A stretch of DNA of 64,000 bases, from NCBI GenBank assembly GCA_003693705.1, contig RBZT01000435.1:186001-250000 (forward strand), written 5' to 3'. The translations under genes and the position numbers were made by a program. This DNA comes from Polymyxa betae. Its lineage: Eukaryota; Endomyxa; Phytomyxea; Plasmodiophorida; Plasmodiophoridae. Below are positions 63,786 through 64,000 of the stretch, piece after piece (position 1 is the first letter of the stretch; each line of letters opens with the position of its first letter). Below the pieces are notes generated by a model. The model worked only from the letters and a program-made list of their open reading frames with translations. It did no database searches and was not told the DNA's origin.

Positions 63786-64000
63786 TCATACGAGCGATTG
63801 AGACGAACTTTGGCAGGTAATGGAGTCCTCCCTGGAGCTGATCGGGATCGATTCTTCGGGCACAACGATGAACTCCCAGCCGGATACCTGCAGCGTATCT
63901 ATCGGCAGCAGCCAGAATAGTTTTCGAGACCCGAAAATTGATTCGAAATTTTTCCAACGACCCTGATCGTAAGGGTTCAGGTTCGGCCTGATGAAGCCAT
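63786..64000 (-). CDS. C-terminal end of a DHHC palmitoyltransferase (5' part outside)
   Basis: Only the last 71 codons are in the window. The frame reads GFIRPNLNPYDQGRWKNFESI, then FGSRKLFWLLPIDTLQVSGW and ends in a Ser-rich tail with stop at 63786-63788. NPYDxGxxxNFxxxFG...WxLP is the conserved segment after the fourth membrane helix of DHHC enzymes (TTxE...NPYD). The DHHC catalytic domain itself lies beyond the window, so the call is by this post-catalytic motif only. No stop occurs in this frame to the edge. Confidence 0.6.
   Translation of the reverse strand, partial: GFIRPNLNPYDQGRWKNFESIFGSRKLFWLLPIDTLQVSGWEFIVVPEESIPISSREDSITCQSSSQSLV

Noticed and set aside
1-64000. Search for CRISPR arrays, bacterial operons and Shine-Dalgarno sites
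   Set aside because: Introns, mitochondrial-type genes and ER signals show nuclear eukaryotic DNA. No such structures were seen.

Overview
This window is nuclear DNA of a compact, intron-bearing eukaryote. About 40 genes sit on both strands in 64 kb, with little space between them. Most introns that I could place by protein homology are GT-AG and only 42-55 nt long. Several convergent gene pairs have 23-38 nt between their stop codons. The gene content is that of a free-standing eukaryotic cell: V-ATPase, VPS11, BiP with a C-terminal HDEL, eIF4G, OST subunit DAD1, FNTB, profilin and a mitochondrial ribosomal protein. I cannot fix the lineage from sequence alone. Small uniform introns and protist-type families (MATE transporter, mitochondrial adenylate-kinase-like NTPase, YqgF/RuvX-like nuclease) point to a unicellular or parasitic protist with a streamlined genome. 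A rhizarian such as a plasmodiophorid would fit, but this is inference.

Layout. 1-7.5 kb: partial DHX33-like helicase (-), eIF4G (+), a spartin/senescence-domain protein (+). 7.6-16.8 kb: V-ATPase subunit a (-), two adjacent coiled-coil genes (+), the second with a C-terminal RING, an ENTH epsin-like adaptor (+), mitochondrial bS16m (-). 17-24.3 kb: unknown gene (-), BiP (-) with a stress-type promoter, a small membrane protein (-), a WDR62/MAPKBP1-type WD40 protein (+) and an adjacent helical ORF. 24.5-34.7 kb: VPS11 (+), unknown (-), sulfite oxidase (+), TMEM18 (-), MATE transporter (-), DAD1 (-). 34.9-36.8 kb: a decayed insertion with a broken tyrosine recombinase, an HNH endonuclease and an AP2-like fragment. 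37-46.4 kb: EEF1A-type lysine methyltransferase (+), unknown (-), PLAA/Doa1 (+), Cys/His zinc-binding protein (-), microcephalin-like BRCT protein (-), WDR55 (-) and MePCE/BCDIN3 (+) sharing a promoter of tandem repeats. 46.5-49.3 kb: a tandemly duplicated single-pass membrane gene and poorly resolved exons. 49.3-58.4 kb: mitochondrial NMP-kinase-like NTPase (-), small zinc-binding protein (+), armadillo protein (+), two small ORFs (+), YqgF-like nuclease (-), FAM151/menorin protein (+). 59.3-64 kb: profilin (+), CDCA7-type zinc finger (-), NECAP (+), farnesyltransferase beta (-), partial DHHC palmitoyltransferase (-).

The recognisable genes are mostly housekeeping. A recurrent theme is vesicle traffic and protein quality control (epsin, NECAP, VPS11, V-ATPase, PLAA, BiP, DAD1, DHHC, FNTB). 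The accessory-looking segment is 34.9-36.8 kb, with a second unusual block at 46.5-49.3 kb. Exon joins were inferred by reading frame and family similarity and were not verified with transcripts.
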